Assembly: GCA_002007465.1 (NCBI GenBank)
Contig: LNAC01000771.1
Coordinates: forward strand, 389,830 to 453,829
DNA: 64,000 nucleotides
Direction: 5' to 3'
From: Ailurus styani
Lineage: Eukaryota; Chordata; Mammalia; Carnivora; Ailuridae
Part shown: positions 45,970 to 58,329 of the stretch, piece after piece
Layout: each line of letters starts with the position of its first letter
How positions within the stretch are numbered: the first letter of the stretch is position 1
The notes under the pieces: generated by a model
The model's database searches: none
What the model was told of the DNA's origin: nothing
The model's input: the letters and a program-made list of their open reading frames with translations, nothing else
Position numbers and translations under genes: made by a program

Positions 45970-47030
45970 ACCACACAGGCTACACAGCACCAGCATAATG
46001 TTTGGGTAGAAAAGTGGCTCAAGATGCTGTGAGAAAGCATGCTGCTGTGGAAGCCACTAGATGGGGGTGTCTACTTAGTCAGTCTGGTCAAATACCCCAT
46101 AAGCCAGCTGGCATCAAAGAAATAAAGGTTAACAAGAAGATAAATTCCATATTCCTCCGTGCCATTCCTTTATGGAAAGGGAAATGCACTGAACATCAAA
46201 ACTAACTTCAAGGCTGTTGTGGCCACCTGCTGCATCCAGTGATTTGACTAGAGAAGGAATACCAGTTAGATCTAATCCTTGGGGCTCCTGACTGAGGAGG
46301 ATACCATTCCTCTGGGATACCATTGCAGAATGACTAATTAGAATAGAAGGCAGCTTTCTGCTCAGGTTTTCTGCATGGTTCTGAGTAATTCTGGCCTGGT
46401 TGTTTAAACCCTGGATCCCCACAGTTTTCTATCTTTCCAATGAAGAGAGAAATCCTTGCTGGTGATGGACACCAATCACGACATTAACTTGTGATTTATA
46501 GGTGAGCTCCAAATGTGGTCAGTCCTTCAATAAATGAATTGGAAGAGGAGGAGCAAGAGCAGAAGCACAGTAATTTCAAGATTCAGCCAACACCAGATGG
46601 GAGTCCCATCCTTTGGTTAAAATTCTTCTAAGACCTTGGCCGACTGGTGAACTTGGCAGACCCAATTATTACAGCAATTAAGATTTAAAATGTGAGTCAA
46701 ATTATGAGCCAGCCCGATGCCAAAAGCTGGCAGATTGATACCCTGAATTTAGGTCAGAGATGTTATTCCCTGAACCAGAGGTAATTCAATTACATACCAA
46801 CCCCAGGACTGCAGGTTCTGACCCCAGGAGACTTTGCAGTCATAATAGGTCTTCTTTGGGTGGAAAATTTCCCAGATGCCCTTTTACCCCCAAGCCCACA
46901 TCTCTGGGGCATTGACCTTGAAGTACAGCAGGTGGGCACCATTTGTTCTGACATTCAGCCCCTTGGAAAACTGCCGTGCTGACACAAGCACCTTCCATGG
47001 CCAAGTTCACCTTTACTGTGTTTATTACAA
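45970..47030. other. unassigned higher-GC block
   Basis: About 1 kb less AT-rich than its surroundings, with open frames of 67 codons (plus, 46002-46205) and 97 codons (minus, 46129-46422) and no recognisable domain. It could be an old LTR-retroelement internal region or unique sequence; I cannot decide. Confidence 0.3.
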
Positions 47031-47336
47031 AAAGATTAGTGGATGATGGGTTAGTATTTCTGATAAGATCTTGAGGTGAAATGTTTTTCTTTAAGGAGCT
47101 GCATTTTTGACCATATTATTTTCTTGTTAGCATTGAGTATTCTGTCTTCAAAATTTACTACTACTACTACTAATTATTATTATTTTAGATCCTGGGAGCA
47201 TGGTAAAAATTCACATATAGTCAAATCTCTCCACCTCAATACATTAAAGAAAGGTATTTGGTATGTCAGTAAGTGTGCAGCCAGAATGGTATTTATGAAA
47301 TAATTTCAAGCCTCCATTTTCTTCTATTAAGAAATT
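47031..47336. other. unassigned AT-rich sequence
   Basis: Contains a short imperfect ACT/ATT trinucleotide run (47157-47183). The end (47321-47336) is the next SINE's target site. Confidence 0.45.
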
Positions 47337-47532
47337 TTTTAAAGATTTTATTTATTTATTTGACAGAGAGAGATAGATTACAAGTAGGCAGAGAGGCAGA
47401 GAGAGAGAGAGGAGAAAGCAGGCTCCCTGCTGAGCAGGCAGCCCGCAGAGGGGCTCGATCCCAGGACCCTGAGATCCTGACCTGAGCTAAAGGCAGAGGC
47501 TTTAACCCACTGAGCCACCCAGGGGCGCCCCT
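47337..47532 (-). mobile_element. SINEC, mustelid-type young subfamily
   Basis: Antisense, 'gattacaagtaggcagagag', 'gcagaggctttaacccactg', 'ccacccaggggcgcccct'. Target-site duplication CTTCTATTAAGAA+TTTT (47321-47336 and 47533-47549). Confidence 0.97.
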
Positions 47533-47549
47533 CTTCTATTAAGAATTTT

Positions 47550-48124
47550 AAGTTAATTCCCCCCCTATTTTGCCCACAATTATAAGGGAAAATATATGCT
47601 TTTGCAAAGTTAGCCTTTTCTATTAACTTGTATGTTCCTACTCTTTCTCTAAAATGTGGTAAGGATTTGAGAGAGAAAACACAATGCATAACAACCTGCC
47701 AAAATTTGGGAGCTACTCCCTTCTCCCCCTCATTAACTGCTGGGAGAGACCTCTAATAGTCTGGACATCAGTTTTCCCATCCATAAAATGGTGAGGATAA
47801 ACTAGATGTAGAAGAGAAGGTAGATTCTTCTGCAGGGCCAGCTCAGTATGGAGAAGGCCTGAAGGTCCAAGAAGTCCACATGGAAGGACCTGATGGACAG
47901 CAAGGATAGGAGAAGAAAGAGAACAAAATGCCTGTATTTGCCATCCAGAAGGAAGTGATTTTATGGCATAGTCTTCCTTACATAATCCTGAAGACTAAAA
48001 ATGCATTTCCCAAGTGTTCTCATCACAGCAATTCCAGGTTGAAGCAATATGCCAACATTAGACCTGAGTGGAAGGGACAGGGAGACCTATTTTAAGTGAC
48101 AGGTACTAATTTCATTAGCAATTA
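47550..48124. other. unassigned; possible MIR remnant
   Basis: 47745-47800 ('gacatcagttttcccatcca', 'taaaatggtgaggataaac') looks like the 3' side of a plus-strand MIR. The rest is unassigned. Confidence 0.4.
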
Positions 48125-48240
48125 GCGTTAGCACTCATTCAGGGAGCAGCTGTTACATATCCAGCACTATGCTGGGCTCCAAGGACACAGAGATAAGAAA
48201 GCCAGGTGCTAAATGTCAGGCATTTACAGTCCAATGGGTC
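48125..48240 (-). repeat. L2 LINE fragment
   Basis: Antisense: 'ccagcactatgctgggctcc', 'aaggacacagagataagaaa', 'gcatttacagtccaatgggt' match the L2 'ccaggcactgtgctaggtgctggg...aagataagaa...gagcttacagtctagtggg' order. Confidence 0.72.
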
Positions 48241-49589
48241 CAGTGGAATTTTTGGGAATGCAGTAAATGGCTGAGTTTCCTGTGCAGCTTTGGCCAGTGT
48301 CAGCAAGGAGCATCTTCTGGGCAATGTTGCAGAATAAAATAAACAGAGCTTTGCAAGGACAACTAACCTGCTTTCTGAGGGAAACCTGCTGCTGGTGACC
48401 CCACTCCTGGGCAACGCCATTCTGAGGAAGAACCTACAGCCCATTCAAATTAGAAGAATGGTTTATTCTGCAAAACCACCTCAGCATGCCCTTTTAGTCC
48501 AGAAAATCCCCCAGATGAACCATTTTACATGGATCCCTTCCAAAATAATGCTGAGTCTCATGCTAATATTTCACAATTTCTAAAGCATGTTCACATGCAT
48601 TTCCTCTTCTTATTTTTGCAAATCTGTTGAGGGAACTACCCCCTACCGAACCACTGAATCTTTCCTGCCCTTGTTCCTGTGAACAGTAGCCCTGAATCTC
48701 AGGCTCCGAAGGAGCCAACAGTCACAGACCAGCTCCAGCCTCACCCCATCCCTACCACTCTCCTCAGCCCACAAGTCCTGATAATGGTAGTACCTAGTAC
48801 ACAGCACCCACCTTTGAGTCTGGAGTCAAGTCATGACTTGTCGAGCTAAACTTCCTTTGCAAAGTTGGTTATAGCAGAAATCTAATTAAAACTGAAACTG
48901 TCCTCCTGAGGTTGATCATGCAGAGATGGCCTTAAAAGAAAATCACACTGGTTTGGGTTTGAAAGGATAGTTTACAAAACTCAGCTGCCCTGTGTTGCAA
49001 CTACCCCCTTCCTGGCTCTTGTCCTTTGTCCCTGCCTCTGGTCCTGCTCTACCTTTTGTATGTATTGAAGCTAACCTCTCTGAGTCCCAGCTCGTCTTTC
49101 TTCCCTTCGTTCTCCCTTCTGGTCCTGTTTCACTCTACCCATTCTCTACCTCAATCCCCCAAGAGCCTCTGACATGACTCAGAGGTACTGTAGCTTGGAC
49201 TGAATTAAAAGAATGGATGCATAAAAGGAATTCTCATACTCTTTGTATCTAATGAATTTCTCTGGTATAAATTCAATATTAAGTGCACATTGCAGCTAAA
49301 ATGGTTCTTAAGGGAATAGCAGAAGGATGTCGGATCTTAAGAGGACTACTAATTGAAAGGAGTCACTGGCTGGGAAGCTTTTAATAAACATTTGCTTTCC
49401 ATGACTTAAAAAATAAGGCTGCTGGAAGGAGGGAGGGGAGTGGGAATGATTGTAGCCTTTGTTAAAAATAGCCTGAGATTGATTAGATTTGCTTGTAATA
49501 GTTAAGGACTTACCTTGCTTTCCTTACATGTGAGAGGCACTTGGTCAATTGAAACTGGAACCAATATCTCCCATAAAATGATTATTTCA
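48241..49589. other. unassigned non-coding sequence
   Basis: No named repeat. Short open frames (60-101 codons) without known domains. Confidence 0.4.
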
Positions 49590-49768
49590 GGGTGAGCCTG
49601 GGTGGCTCAGTTGTCGGAGTCTTGACTTTGACTCAGGTAATCTCAGGATTGTGAGATTGAGCCCTACCTAGGTCTCAGCGCTCAGAGGAGACAGATTCTC
49701 TGTCTCCCTCTCCCTCTGCCCCTTCCCCCTTTAAAACAGTTAAATAAGTCTTAAAGAAAAAAAAAGAA
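49590..49768 (+). mobile_element. SINEC, diverged
   Basis: Sense copy, 'gtgagcctgggtggctcagt' head, degraded middle ('gattgagccctacctaggtc'), CT-rich stretch and A-rich tail. One of the most diverged copies. Target-site duplication not obvious. Confidence 0.88.
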
Positions 49769-51654
49769 AGAATTTTTGCAGGAAGATATGAATTAGTGGT
49801 GGCTGGTGCTTTGCATATACCTTATCACTGGACTTCTTTGGAATTTTTCTTGTTCAAAGCACCTGCTTATTACCTTTAAAATTTTTCAGAATTAAGCATC
49901 ATTTATGTTCTGTCTTGGGTCGCATCACTTTACTTTTTTTTCTGTTTTGATATCCTTTCTTTTGGGGGCCATTTTCCATAGAACAAATTATCCTTGAAAT
50001 TTCATTCACTGAGTGGGTTCTGCACAGAATTTAGGACTAGAAGCATTTGATTTATCAGAAGTACGGTGTTTTGTCAACAGACTTTGACAAAATTCCCCAA
50101 AGACAGGGATCCAAATGTATGTATGTATAACTCTTTAGTAAAATGTCAGGAAGAGAATCTGTATAATGCTCTGGATCTCCGAATTCTAGTTCTGGGATGC
50201 CTTGCTCTCACTTATCTTACGGTCTCCAGTTTCCTGTGTACAAAGTGAGGAGGTTGCCTATAAGACTACCTGAGGTTGTCTTTGGTAAAATGTCTGTGGC
50301 AGTTTATTTTCTTTCCCACTCTTCACACCCACATGGCCCACCACTCCCAGCACTTCCATGACCCTCTAAAATAACAAAAATCTCTTATGCCAGAGCATAT
50401 GAAAGTTACAAACTACAAAAAAAAAGAGATCATCTTTAGCTTGCTCATTTCTGCAAGATTCTATAGTCCCTTATTTCAAATATTTATTTGAATTACTTGG
50501 CATACTATCACAGATACTGAGAGGCCGAAACCATTACTTACATCTAAGCTGGCATATCACTTGTCTGCTTTGCATCTAGATGTCTCTCAAAGATGGACCA
50601 CAGATAAATAAATAAAAAACCCAATTCCTCCCTGGAATTTGCCATAATTTCTCTAACCTCAAATTTATTGTGTCTTTTTTGAGTCTGGGAATTTAGTCTA
50701 AGTTATTTGAGCAAGACTCAAAGTTAAACACCTCTCCATCATTTCATTTTTGTTAGAAAAGAATATTTCATACCACATCTGAGAAAGCAGGATTCATGTC
50801 ACAAGCATTTCCATGTTGCTTAGTTGTGATATCTTTATGGATAAGGAATGGTACTAGGGAGTACTCAGCTCAGAATTAGTTGGAGTCAGCCCTAGCCTTC
50901 CAGCCAGTGACCATGACAGAATTTGATCATATCCATTCTGGGCCCTTTCAGTGATGAGTCTCAGGATGTAGAGATCACTCCATGACTATGAGTGACAGAC
51001 ACTGTTGGAGACCACCTGAGCAGCAGGTGGTCAGGACAAAAACATCATGGAAATCATTTGGCAGTACAGACCTGACTGGTGGCAAAGAGGTTCACAGCAA
51101 GTAACAAGGTCCTGGACCCAGAGGCTGAGCTTCAGAGCAAGACCCTGAGCCCAGGATGATGACAACAATCTAGATGCAGTTGAAGAATTCAGAAAAATAC
51201 AAAAACAAACAAAACAAAAAGCAGATAGGAAGCCATTTCCTGAAAATGTAGTAACAGGATATAATTTAGTCATAAGGACCAAGTAATAATCTCATTTACT
51301 AGAAGTAAGCTTAGGGTCCAACAGAAACCTGTATAAAGTTGGCTTGATATTAAGTTGTTTCAGTTGTTGCCTGGGGTTTATGTCTCTGCTGTCATTGGAG
51401 GTCTGACATTTAGATTTGGAACTAGAAGACAGGCAGGGCAATCTTCTGTTTTGTAAACATCTTAAAAAGTTACCCTGACTAGCTTGACTCATTGGCCCAT
51501 CTCTTCCATCTTATTTGAATCATAACAAATAGGTACAAAAAGAACAGATAATCCTGAATCTGGTGAAGCCAGAGTAACATTGCAAATACCTTGATCATCA
51601 ATAAATAGTTGTTCTTGAGTAAATTAAAATCCAATGAAATTTTTCTATTCATAT
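49769..51654. other. unassigned non-coding sequence
   Basis: 1.9 kb with no named repeat or exon. Isolated A-rich patches (50417-50428, 51196-51221). Confidence 0.4.
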
Positions 51655-52030
51655 CAACAAGTACTTATTGAACTTCTACTATCAACAGGAAAAAGTACAG
51701 GAGGTTATGATGGCATAAACAAAACAATGTTGACTTCAGTGCCTCTCTTCTGTTCTCTTTAGGAGTCTATTCCAACCTCAAACAGGAACAAAAAGCTATT
51801 TCTCCCTTGCCTGGCCCCAACCCAAAGAAAAGGCAACGTGCAATTTTGCATTTTTGTGAAATGAGAAATCTTGGAATTGAGAACTGGGATTCATGCTTAC
51901 CATCTGGAAAATGTATTGAGAATCTACTATGTGCCAAGCATCGTGCTGGCCTCTTGGGATGCAAAGATGACTCTAGAATGGTTACTGGCTTGAAAGAGCT
52001 TACAGTGCAAAGGGAGGCCACACACAGTGC
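51655..52030 (-). repeat. L2 LINE fragments
   Basis: Two antisense L2-like starts: 51655-51715 ('caacaagtacttattgaact', 'tctactatcaacagg') and 51905-52030 ('gagaatctactatgtgccaa', 'gcatcgtgctggcctcttgg', 'gagcttacagtgcaaaggg'). The second is the clearer. Confidence 0.68.
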
Positions 52031-52849
52031 ACATTTCCTTAGGAATGAACATGTCTGCTCCCATCAGACACCTGACCTCAACAACAGCATTTCATACAAG
52101 CTAGTGCTTCTTACTCTGCTGGAAAATAATTTTTATAAGTTTCTCTATTATTAGATGTGACAAATTAACAAATAGGGCAATATAGATCTACAACAAAAAA
52201 GATTATTTTGGGATAATAGAATTTGGTTTCATTATTAAATTGTAGGATAAGGATGTTCTAGTTCTGGTTGTCAAAACAGAGGAGTGGTGCCTCCCAAGAA
52301 ATTATAAAATGTCTGACTTTTGCTCATTTTTTTTTTCTTTTTGTGGCAGCTTGCTCTCTCTGCATCTGATTTCTTCCATGGAAAACTCTTAAGGTCATTG
52401 TGACATCCCATGTTACAGAGTGACAGAGAAAAGACAGAAATACACTGGGAAAAATATCATAATCAAGTCAGATCAAAGCAACTCACCTATTTTTTTTCTG
52501 GAATTTTTTTTAAGAAACATTCAAAAGAAAAGTAAAACCTAGACTCAAATTTTTCTTGTTGCTCAGAAGTAAAGTACATTTGGCAATTTGTGATTCTTTG
52601 CTGATTTTTAGTTTTACTACAGAAAATCAAAAACATTATTCCTTTACCAATAAATAATGTAACATATTGTGAAATATAAGTATCTAAATTTATTTTGCAT
52701 ATCAAATATATCACTCTTTAGTTGGATACCAAAAGGTTAGTACACTGAAGTCATTTGCCATGCTCTTAAAGCCCATTCTGTTGTAAGAATAAAAATGTGA
52801 AAATAATCATTCTCCAATTTATATTAATTTGTGAGCAAGAAACTGAAAT
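52031..52849. other. unassigned AT-rich sequence
   Basis: Nothing recognised. T9-like runs at 52329-52337 and 52489-52496. Confidence 0.4.
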
Positions 52850-52985
52850 AGGTACAACTGGCCTACAAAGATGAATAAGTTATGATCCCTTCTCTTGAGG
52901 AGCCTGTAGTCTACTGGAAGTGATAATATAAGCACAGTTAACTGTAAAATTCAAAGTATATCATGGTAAGTGCTATAAAATACAT
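52850..52985 (-). repeat. L2 LINE fragment
   Basis: Antisense: 'acaaagatgaataagttatg', 'tcttgaggagcctgtagtct', 'actggaagtgataatata', 'tcatggtaagtgctataaaa'. Confidence 0.65.
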
Positions 52986-53034
52986 ATAATATAATATAGT
53001 AAAATATTAAGGACCTCCATTAACTAAAGCTATT

Positions 53035-53165
53035 TTCATCTCTTAACCTGTACAGTCCTAGGAAACACGTTATTTTTATTTTAGAGATAAAGTTACTTGA
53101 AAAAAAATGGAATAATTTCTTCTAGTTTTCACAGTTAGGCAGCGGCAGAAATGAAATTCCTATCT
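53035..53165 (-). repeat. MIR SINE fragment
   Basis: Antisense MIR tail: 'tattttagagataaagttac' and 'cacagttaggcagcggcag'. Diverged. Confidence 0.5.
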
Positions 53166-53949
53166 GTATGATTGTGGGACCCATAACTGGTACCTCTCAG
53201 CAGGGCAGTGTGATCAAAATGAGGTAGCATTAATTGAAGAAGCAAAATGAAGTGGACCTTAACAGCAGTTATTATGATTTTTTTTCTCCAATTTCTTCCT
53301 GGAAAAGTGAAACTGACTTTTCCCTCTGCCCTGTCTCATTTCTGCACTTAGTTTCCTTGTGCCATTTCTTGCAGAACATATGGGCTTAAGAACTCAGGAG
53401 CCAGTTCATTGCAATGGTTTATATTGAGCTAGGCAGGCTGGAAAATGTTATTATATATTGATCTGAAAAACAGCTATCAAAAAGCAGTGATTTAATGGTG
53501 AAAAACAACAGAACAGTAGGTTCAAACAATGAATATTTTTAGTGAGAAAGAAAAGCCAAAACACTTGCTCAATGTCTGTCTTAACTCAGTATCTCACCTT
53601 TTGGGCTCAGAAGTTGCTCAAATATTCAGATAATATTCAGGAATTAATGTTCTTACTAGGCCTTAACTAACTAACCAGAATGGTGGAAGAGATATGACTT
53701 CTGTGTAGATTAGGTTGCTCACCATAATATCAAAAAATAGCCAACTGGTACTGAACCCACGTGCAAACTGGGAGTCAGCAGCTCCACACAGGAGGAGTTG
53801 GTTGTTTGGGAAAAGGATGGGCGAAGGAGGAGCATTCCGCTTTTTCCACAAATGCTATGAAAAATTACACATTTTGGGCTTCATTCCACAAAAGTAGAAA
53901 TGGTGTATTTGGATTTCATCTTTTATATTATATGTATTATATACCATAT
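53166..53949. other. unassigned non-coding sequence
   Basis: Nothing recognised. Overlapping open frames of 60-76 codons at 53663-53991 on both strands have no family. Confidence 0.4.
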
Positions 53950-54650
53950 TTAAACATTTTTGAGCCTAGTAGACACACAATGTTATATTAGTTTCAGGTG
54001 TACGACATAGTGATTTGACAAATTTATATGCTCTGTTACTCTCACCACAAATATAGCTACCGTCTGTCAACATACAATGCTATTATAAAATAATTGACTA
54101 TAATTCCTATGCTGTGTCTTTTATTCCCATGACTTACTCACTACATAACTGGAAGCTTGTGTCCACTCCCCTTCACATATTTTGTCCATGCCCTAACCTC
54201 CTCCCCTCTGGCAGGCATCAGTTTGTTCTCTATATTTGTAGGTCTAAGTCTGCTTTTTGTTTATTCATTTTTGGTTTTTAGATTTCACATATGGTATTTC
54301 TCTTTCTCTGTCTCAATTATTTAAATTAGCATAAGACCCTGTAGGTCCATCCATACTGTTGCAAATGGCATGATCCTATCCTTTTTATAGCTGCATAATA
54401 TTCCATCATGTATACATAGAGCATCTTCCTTATCTACTCATTTATTGATGGACACTTCCATGTTTTGGCTATTGTAAATAATGCTGCAATAAACATAGGG
54501 GTGCATATAGAGTTTTCAATTAGTGTTTTCATTTTCTTTGGCTAAATACCCAGTGGTGGAACTATTGGATCATACGGTATTTCTATTTTTAATTTTTTGA
54601 GAAATCTTCATATTGTTTTCCACAGTGTACTCAATGGAAACTTCTTTTGT
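53950..54650 (-). repeat. L1 LINE 3' UTR and end of ORF2
   Basis: Antisense L1: 'caatgttatattagtttcag', 'gtgtacgacatagtgatttg', 'actataattcctatgctgt', 'cctcccctctggcaggcatc', 'gtaggtccatccatactgtt', 'aataatgctgcaataaacat', 'gctaaatacccagtggtgga'. 5'-truncated. Confidence 0.92.
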
Positions 54651-54794
54651 CCTCATTTTCTTGGCTTTTCAGCTGCATTTGAGACTGTTGAGAGTGACCT
54701 TGGCTTCTGTGACATTACACTCTTATTTTTCCTCCTTTTACTATTCTCTGGGCTCCTTGTAGACTCATTCTTCCCTACCTAGATTTTTTTTCAC

Positions 54795-55626
54795 TTTGCT
54801 TGTTATTAAGTGTTAAAAGGGTCAAAAATGTGTATAAAATAGATGAGTGGTGTAAAACATAATGATTCAGCTTACAGTTGTGAGCCCACCACCTACTAAA
54901 AATGCATGTTTTTCATAATCTGAAATCCCCTCTTGACTTTCCCCAATTCCATTCTTTCTTTTCCTCTCTCCTCAGTAATAATCAGTATTCTAAATATCCT
55001 GTGTTTTGTTCTTACACCCTTCTTTATAGTTTTACTATATACTTTTATCCCTAAGCAATTGACTGCTTTATTTAGCATGCTTTTGAATTTTCTACAAATG
55101 GAATCTTATTATAAAATATTCTTTCTTAAATTGCCTTTTTCACATAATTGTATATTTCTAAGACTCTTCTGTGTTCTTTATTGTAGCTGTAATTCCTTTT
55201 TCTTCACCTATACAGTGTTACAATATACATATGTGCGTGGATATCATCACCACCCTTTATTTACATTCTTCTGTTGGTGAAAATTTTATTTCAAATAATT
55301 TTCTAGCAAAAACAAGACTGAGTATTCACATGCATGTCATCTTTTACAAATATGTAAATGTTCTCTAGAATATACTTTTGCTTGAAATTGCCAGACCATA
55401 AAGCATAAACATTTGTAAATTTGTCCAATATTACCAAATTATTTTCCTAAGGTTTTATAAAAATCACTTTATACTTCTACATTAGAGAATAGGAACCCCT
55501 TTTGCTCTATAATCTTACCAAACATGATATAGTCAGACTTTTAAAGTTTTGCCAGTCAGATGAATGTAGAATAGTATCTCATTTAGGTCTTAATTTTCAC
55601 GTGTTATCTTTTAAAATTATATTTAC
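54795..55626 (-). repeat. old L1 (L1M) 3' UTR
   Basis: Antisense L1M text, diverged: 'acaaatggaatcttattata', 'caccaccctttatttacat', 'gcttgaaattgccagaccat', 'agtcagacttttaaagtttt', 'gaatagtatctcatttagg'. Interrupted by the SINE at 55627. Confidence 0.75.
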
Positions 55627-55818
55627 TGGAATGCCTAGATAGTTCAGTCAGTTAAGCATTTGCCTTCAGCTCAGGTCATGATCCCAGTGTCCCAGAACTG
55701 AGCCCTGCATTAGGCTCCCTGCTCAGGGGGAGTCTGCTTCTCCCTCTGCTCCCACTTGTGCTCTCTCTCTCTCCCTCTCTCTCAAATAAATAAATAAAAT
55801 CTTTAAAAATTCAAAAAC
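55627..55818 (+). mobile_element. SINEC
   Basis: Sense copy, 'tggaatgcctagatagttca' (mutated head) through 'aaataaataaataaaatctt'. Target-site duplication TAAAATTATATTTAC (55612-55626 and 55819-55833), perfect. Confidence 0.96.
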
Positions 55819-55833
55819 TAAAATTATATTTAC

Positions 55834-56175
55834 AATTGATTTTTGTGCACTGATTTTGTACAATGCAACCTTACATTAATACTCATTTATCATAGGTGTT
55901 TTTTGGTATAAAACAGTAACAATCATATCATTTGTCAAAGCAACAGCTTTGTGTTTCATTGCCGATCTTTATATCCAATATTTCTTTTTCTTCCCTCTTT
56001 CTTGCTAAAACCTCCAGAGTAATATTGAAAATAAGCCATGAAAACAGTCATCCTTATATACTTTTCTTTATCTTGATGTTTCAGTGTATCACCATTCAGT
56101 AAGAAGTTTTCTTGTAAAGGTTTTGTGCATATTATATATTAGGTTAAGAACTCTAATTTTTCCTTAGAAGTAACA
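55834..56175 (-). repeat. old L1 ORF2 fragment
   Basis: Antisense ORF2: 'gtgcactgattttgtacaat', 'gcaaccttacattaatactc', 'aaaacctccagagtaatatt', 'gaaaataagccatgaaaac' (from the reverse-transcriptase region). It probably continues at 57655 after a younger L1. Confidence 0.7.
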
Positions 56176-56179
56176 TTTT

Positions 56180-56392
56180 TAATTATTTATTTATTTATTC
56201 TTAATTCCAGTATAATTAACATACAACATTATGTTAGTTTCAGGCATACAATATAATGATTCAAACATTCTATACATCATTCAGTGCTCATCATGATAAA
56301 TGTACTCTTAATCCCCTTCACCTGTTTCACCCATCTTCCCACCCACCTCCCCTCTGGCAACCACCACTTTGTTCTCTATACTTAAGAGTCTG

Positions 56393-56437
<45 letters not shown>

Positions 56438-57560
56438 TTTTTCTGTTGTTGTTGTTCTTTTGTTTTGTTTCTTAAATTCCACATCTGAGTGAAGTCATAT
56501 GGTATTTGTCTTTCTCCAACTTATTTCACTTTGCATCACACCCTCCAGATACATCCATCTTGTTGCAAATGGCAAAATTTCATTCTTTTTTATGGTTGAG
56601 TGATATTCCACTGTGTATATATACCACATCTTTATCCAATCTTTATCCATTCATCTATTGATTGACATCTGGGTTGCTTTCACAATTTGGCTATTGTAAA
56701 CAATGCTGCAATAAACATAGAGATGCATACATCTTTTTGAAGTAGTATTTTTGCTTTCTTTGAGTAAATACCCCATAGTGGAATTACTGGATTATATGGT
56801 AATTCTATTTTTTAGTTTTTTGAGGAACCTCCAAAACCTTTAGTTTTTTCACAGTGGCTGTAGCAGTTTGCATTCTCACCAACATTTCACAAGAGTTTCT
56901 GTTTCTCCCATCCTCATCAACACTTGTTTCTTGTGTTTTTTATTTTAGCCATTCAGACAGGCATGAGGTGATACAGCATTGTGATTTTGATTTGCATTTC
57001 CCTGATGATGAGTGAAGCTGAGTATCTCTTCATGTGTCGTTGGCCATCTGTATGTCTTCTTTGGAAAAATGTCTACTCATGTCTTCTGCCCATTTTTTAA
57101 CTGGATTATTTTTGGTGGATTTTTATAAGTTCTTTATATATTTTGGATGTATAGTTTGCAAGTATCTTCTCCTATTCATTGGGCTGATTTTTGGGTTTAT
57201 TGATAGTTTCCTTCACTGTTCAAAAACTTTATATTTGAGTGTAGTCCCAATAGTTAGTTTAATTTTGCTTTTTTTTTTCCCCTTGACAAAGGAGACATAT
57301 CTAGAAAAATCTTTCTATGGCCAATGTCAGAGAGATTATTACCATGTTTTCTTCTAGGAATTTTATGGTTTTATGTCTCACATTAAAGTCTTTAATCTAT
57401 TTGAGTTTATTTTTGTGTACAGTGTAAAGAAGTGCTCCCATTTCATTCTTTTGCATGCAACTGTCAAGTTTTCCCAACACAAATTGTTGAAGAAACTATC
57501 TTTTTTCCCATTGCAAATTCTTGCCTCTTTATTTAATCCTAAAATTAAACCACAATATGT
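56180..57560 (-). repeat. younger L1 LINE: 3' UTR plus ORF2 C-terminal part
   Basis: Antisense, 5'-truncated, about 1.4 kb. 3' UTR: 'cagtataattaacatacaac', 'gcatacaatataatgattca', 'cctcccctctggcaaccacc'. ORF2 end: 'aaatggcaaaatttcattct', 'gtatatataccacatcttta', 'acaatgctgcaataaacata', 'ttctttggaaaaatgtctac', 'ttgttgaagaaactatcttt'. The 107- and 130-codon plus-strand open frames here are antisense artefacts. Confidence 0.93.
56397..56433. repeat. (TG)n microsatellite inside L1 3' UTR
   Basis: About 18 TG units after 'aagagtctgagttt', a position where carnivore L1 3' UTRs carry short repeats. Probably expanded after insertion. Confidence 0.95.
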
Positions 57561-57654
57561 GGTTTATATGGAACTACAAAAGACACTGAATAGCCAAAGC
57601 ATTTTTAAAAAGAAGAACAAAACCAAAATAACTGTCTCTTATTGTCCTAGCTTG

Positions 57655-57770
57655 TTAAAGTATTATAAATTAAATCATGAATGGATGTTTTATTATTACA
57701 AGTTATTTTTTGCATTTGTTGAGATAATCGTATTATCTTCCTCCTTTAATTTATTCACGTGGTGAATACT
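57655..57770 (-). repeat. old L1 ORF2 fragment (continuation)
   Basis: 'aaatcatgaatggatgtttt' and 'gcatttgttgagataatcgt' correspond to L1 ORF2 text located just upstream of the piece at 55834-56175. 57561-57654 is unassigned. Confidence 0.65.
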
Positions 57771-57774
57771 TATT

Positions 57775-58325
57775 AATATTATTATTATTACATATGGTAA
57801 AATTTACTTCTTTGGTGTATGGTTCTACAAGTTTTGACAAATGCATGCAGTCCTTTACTTGCCATTTCAACCTAGATATAGACCAGCTTCATCATCCCAA
57901 TATTCACTAATTCTACTCTCTGAAGTTAATGCCAATCCCAAGTCTTGCCCTTTGACAATCATTCGTCTCTTTTCCGTCTTGATAATTTTACTTTTTTTAG
58001 AATGTCATATAAATGGAATCATGTGGTACATAGCTTTTAAGGCAGCCTTCTTTCACTTGAGATTTGAGATCAGTATTTTATCAGTATTTTGTCCCTTTTT
58101 TATTGCTGAATAGTTTTCCATTGTGGGGATGTACCATTTGCTTATCCATTCACCTGTTGAAGGACATTTGGGTTGTTTCCAGTTATTGGCAATTTTTAGC
58201 AAAACCACTGTAAATGTTCACATACAGATATTTTTATAAATCAAAATTTCTATTTCTCTTAATGGGATTGTCGGGTCATAGTGTTAGAATGCTAGACATA
58301 GTTTCATACATTCCTGATGGTTTGT
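57775..58325 (-). repeat. another old L1 (L1M) 3' UTR
   Basis: Antisense: 'gtatggttctacaagttttg', 'acaaatgcatgcagtccttt', 'atttgggttgtttccagtta', 'gggattgtcgggtcatagtg'. A 3' UTR following an ORF2 piece shows that this is a separate insertion. Confidence 0.85.
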
Positions 58326-58329
58326 TAGT

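Noticed and set aside
57034..57765. Plus-strand open frames of 107 and 130 codons with many hydrophobic residues
   Set aside because: Mostly antisense to L1 ORF2 (56180-57560 and 57655-57770). Hydrophobic content reflects T-rich sequence, not a membrane protein.
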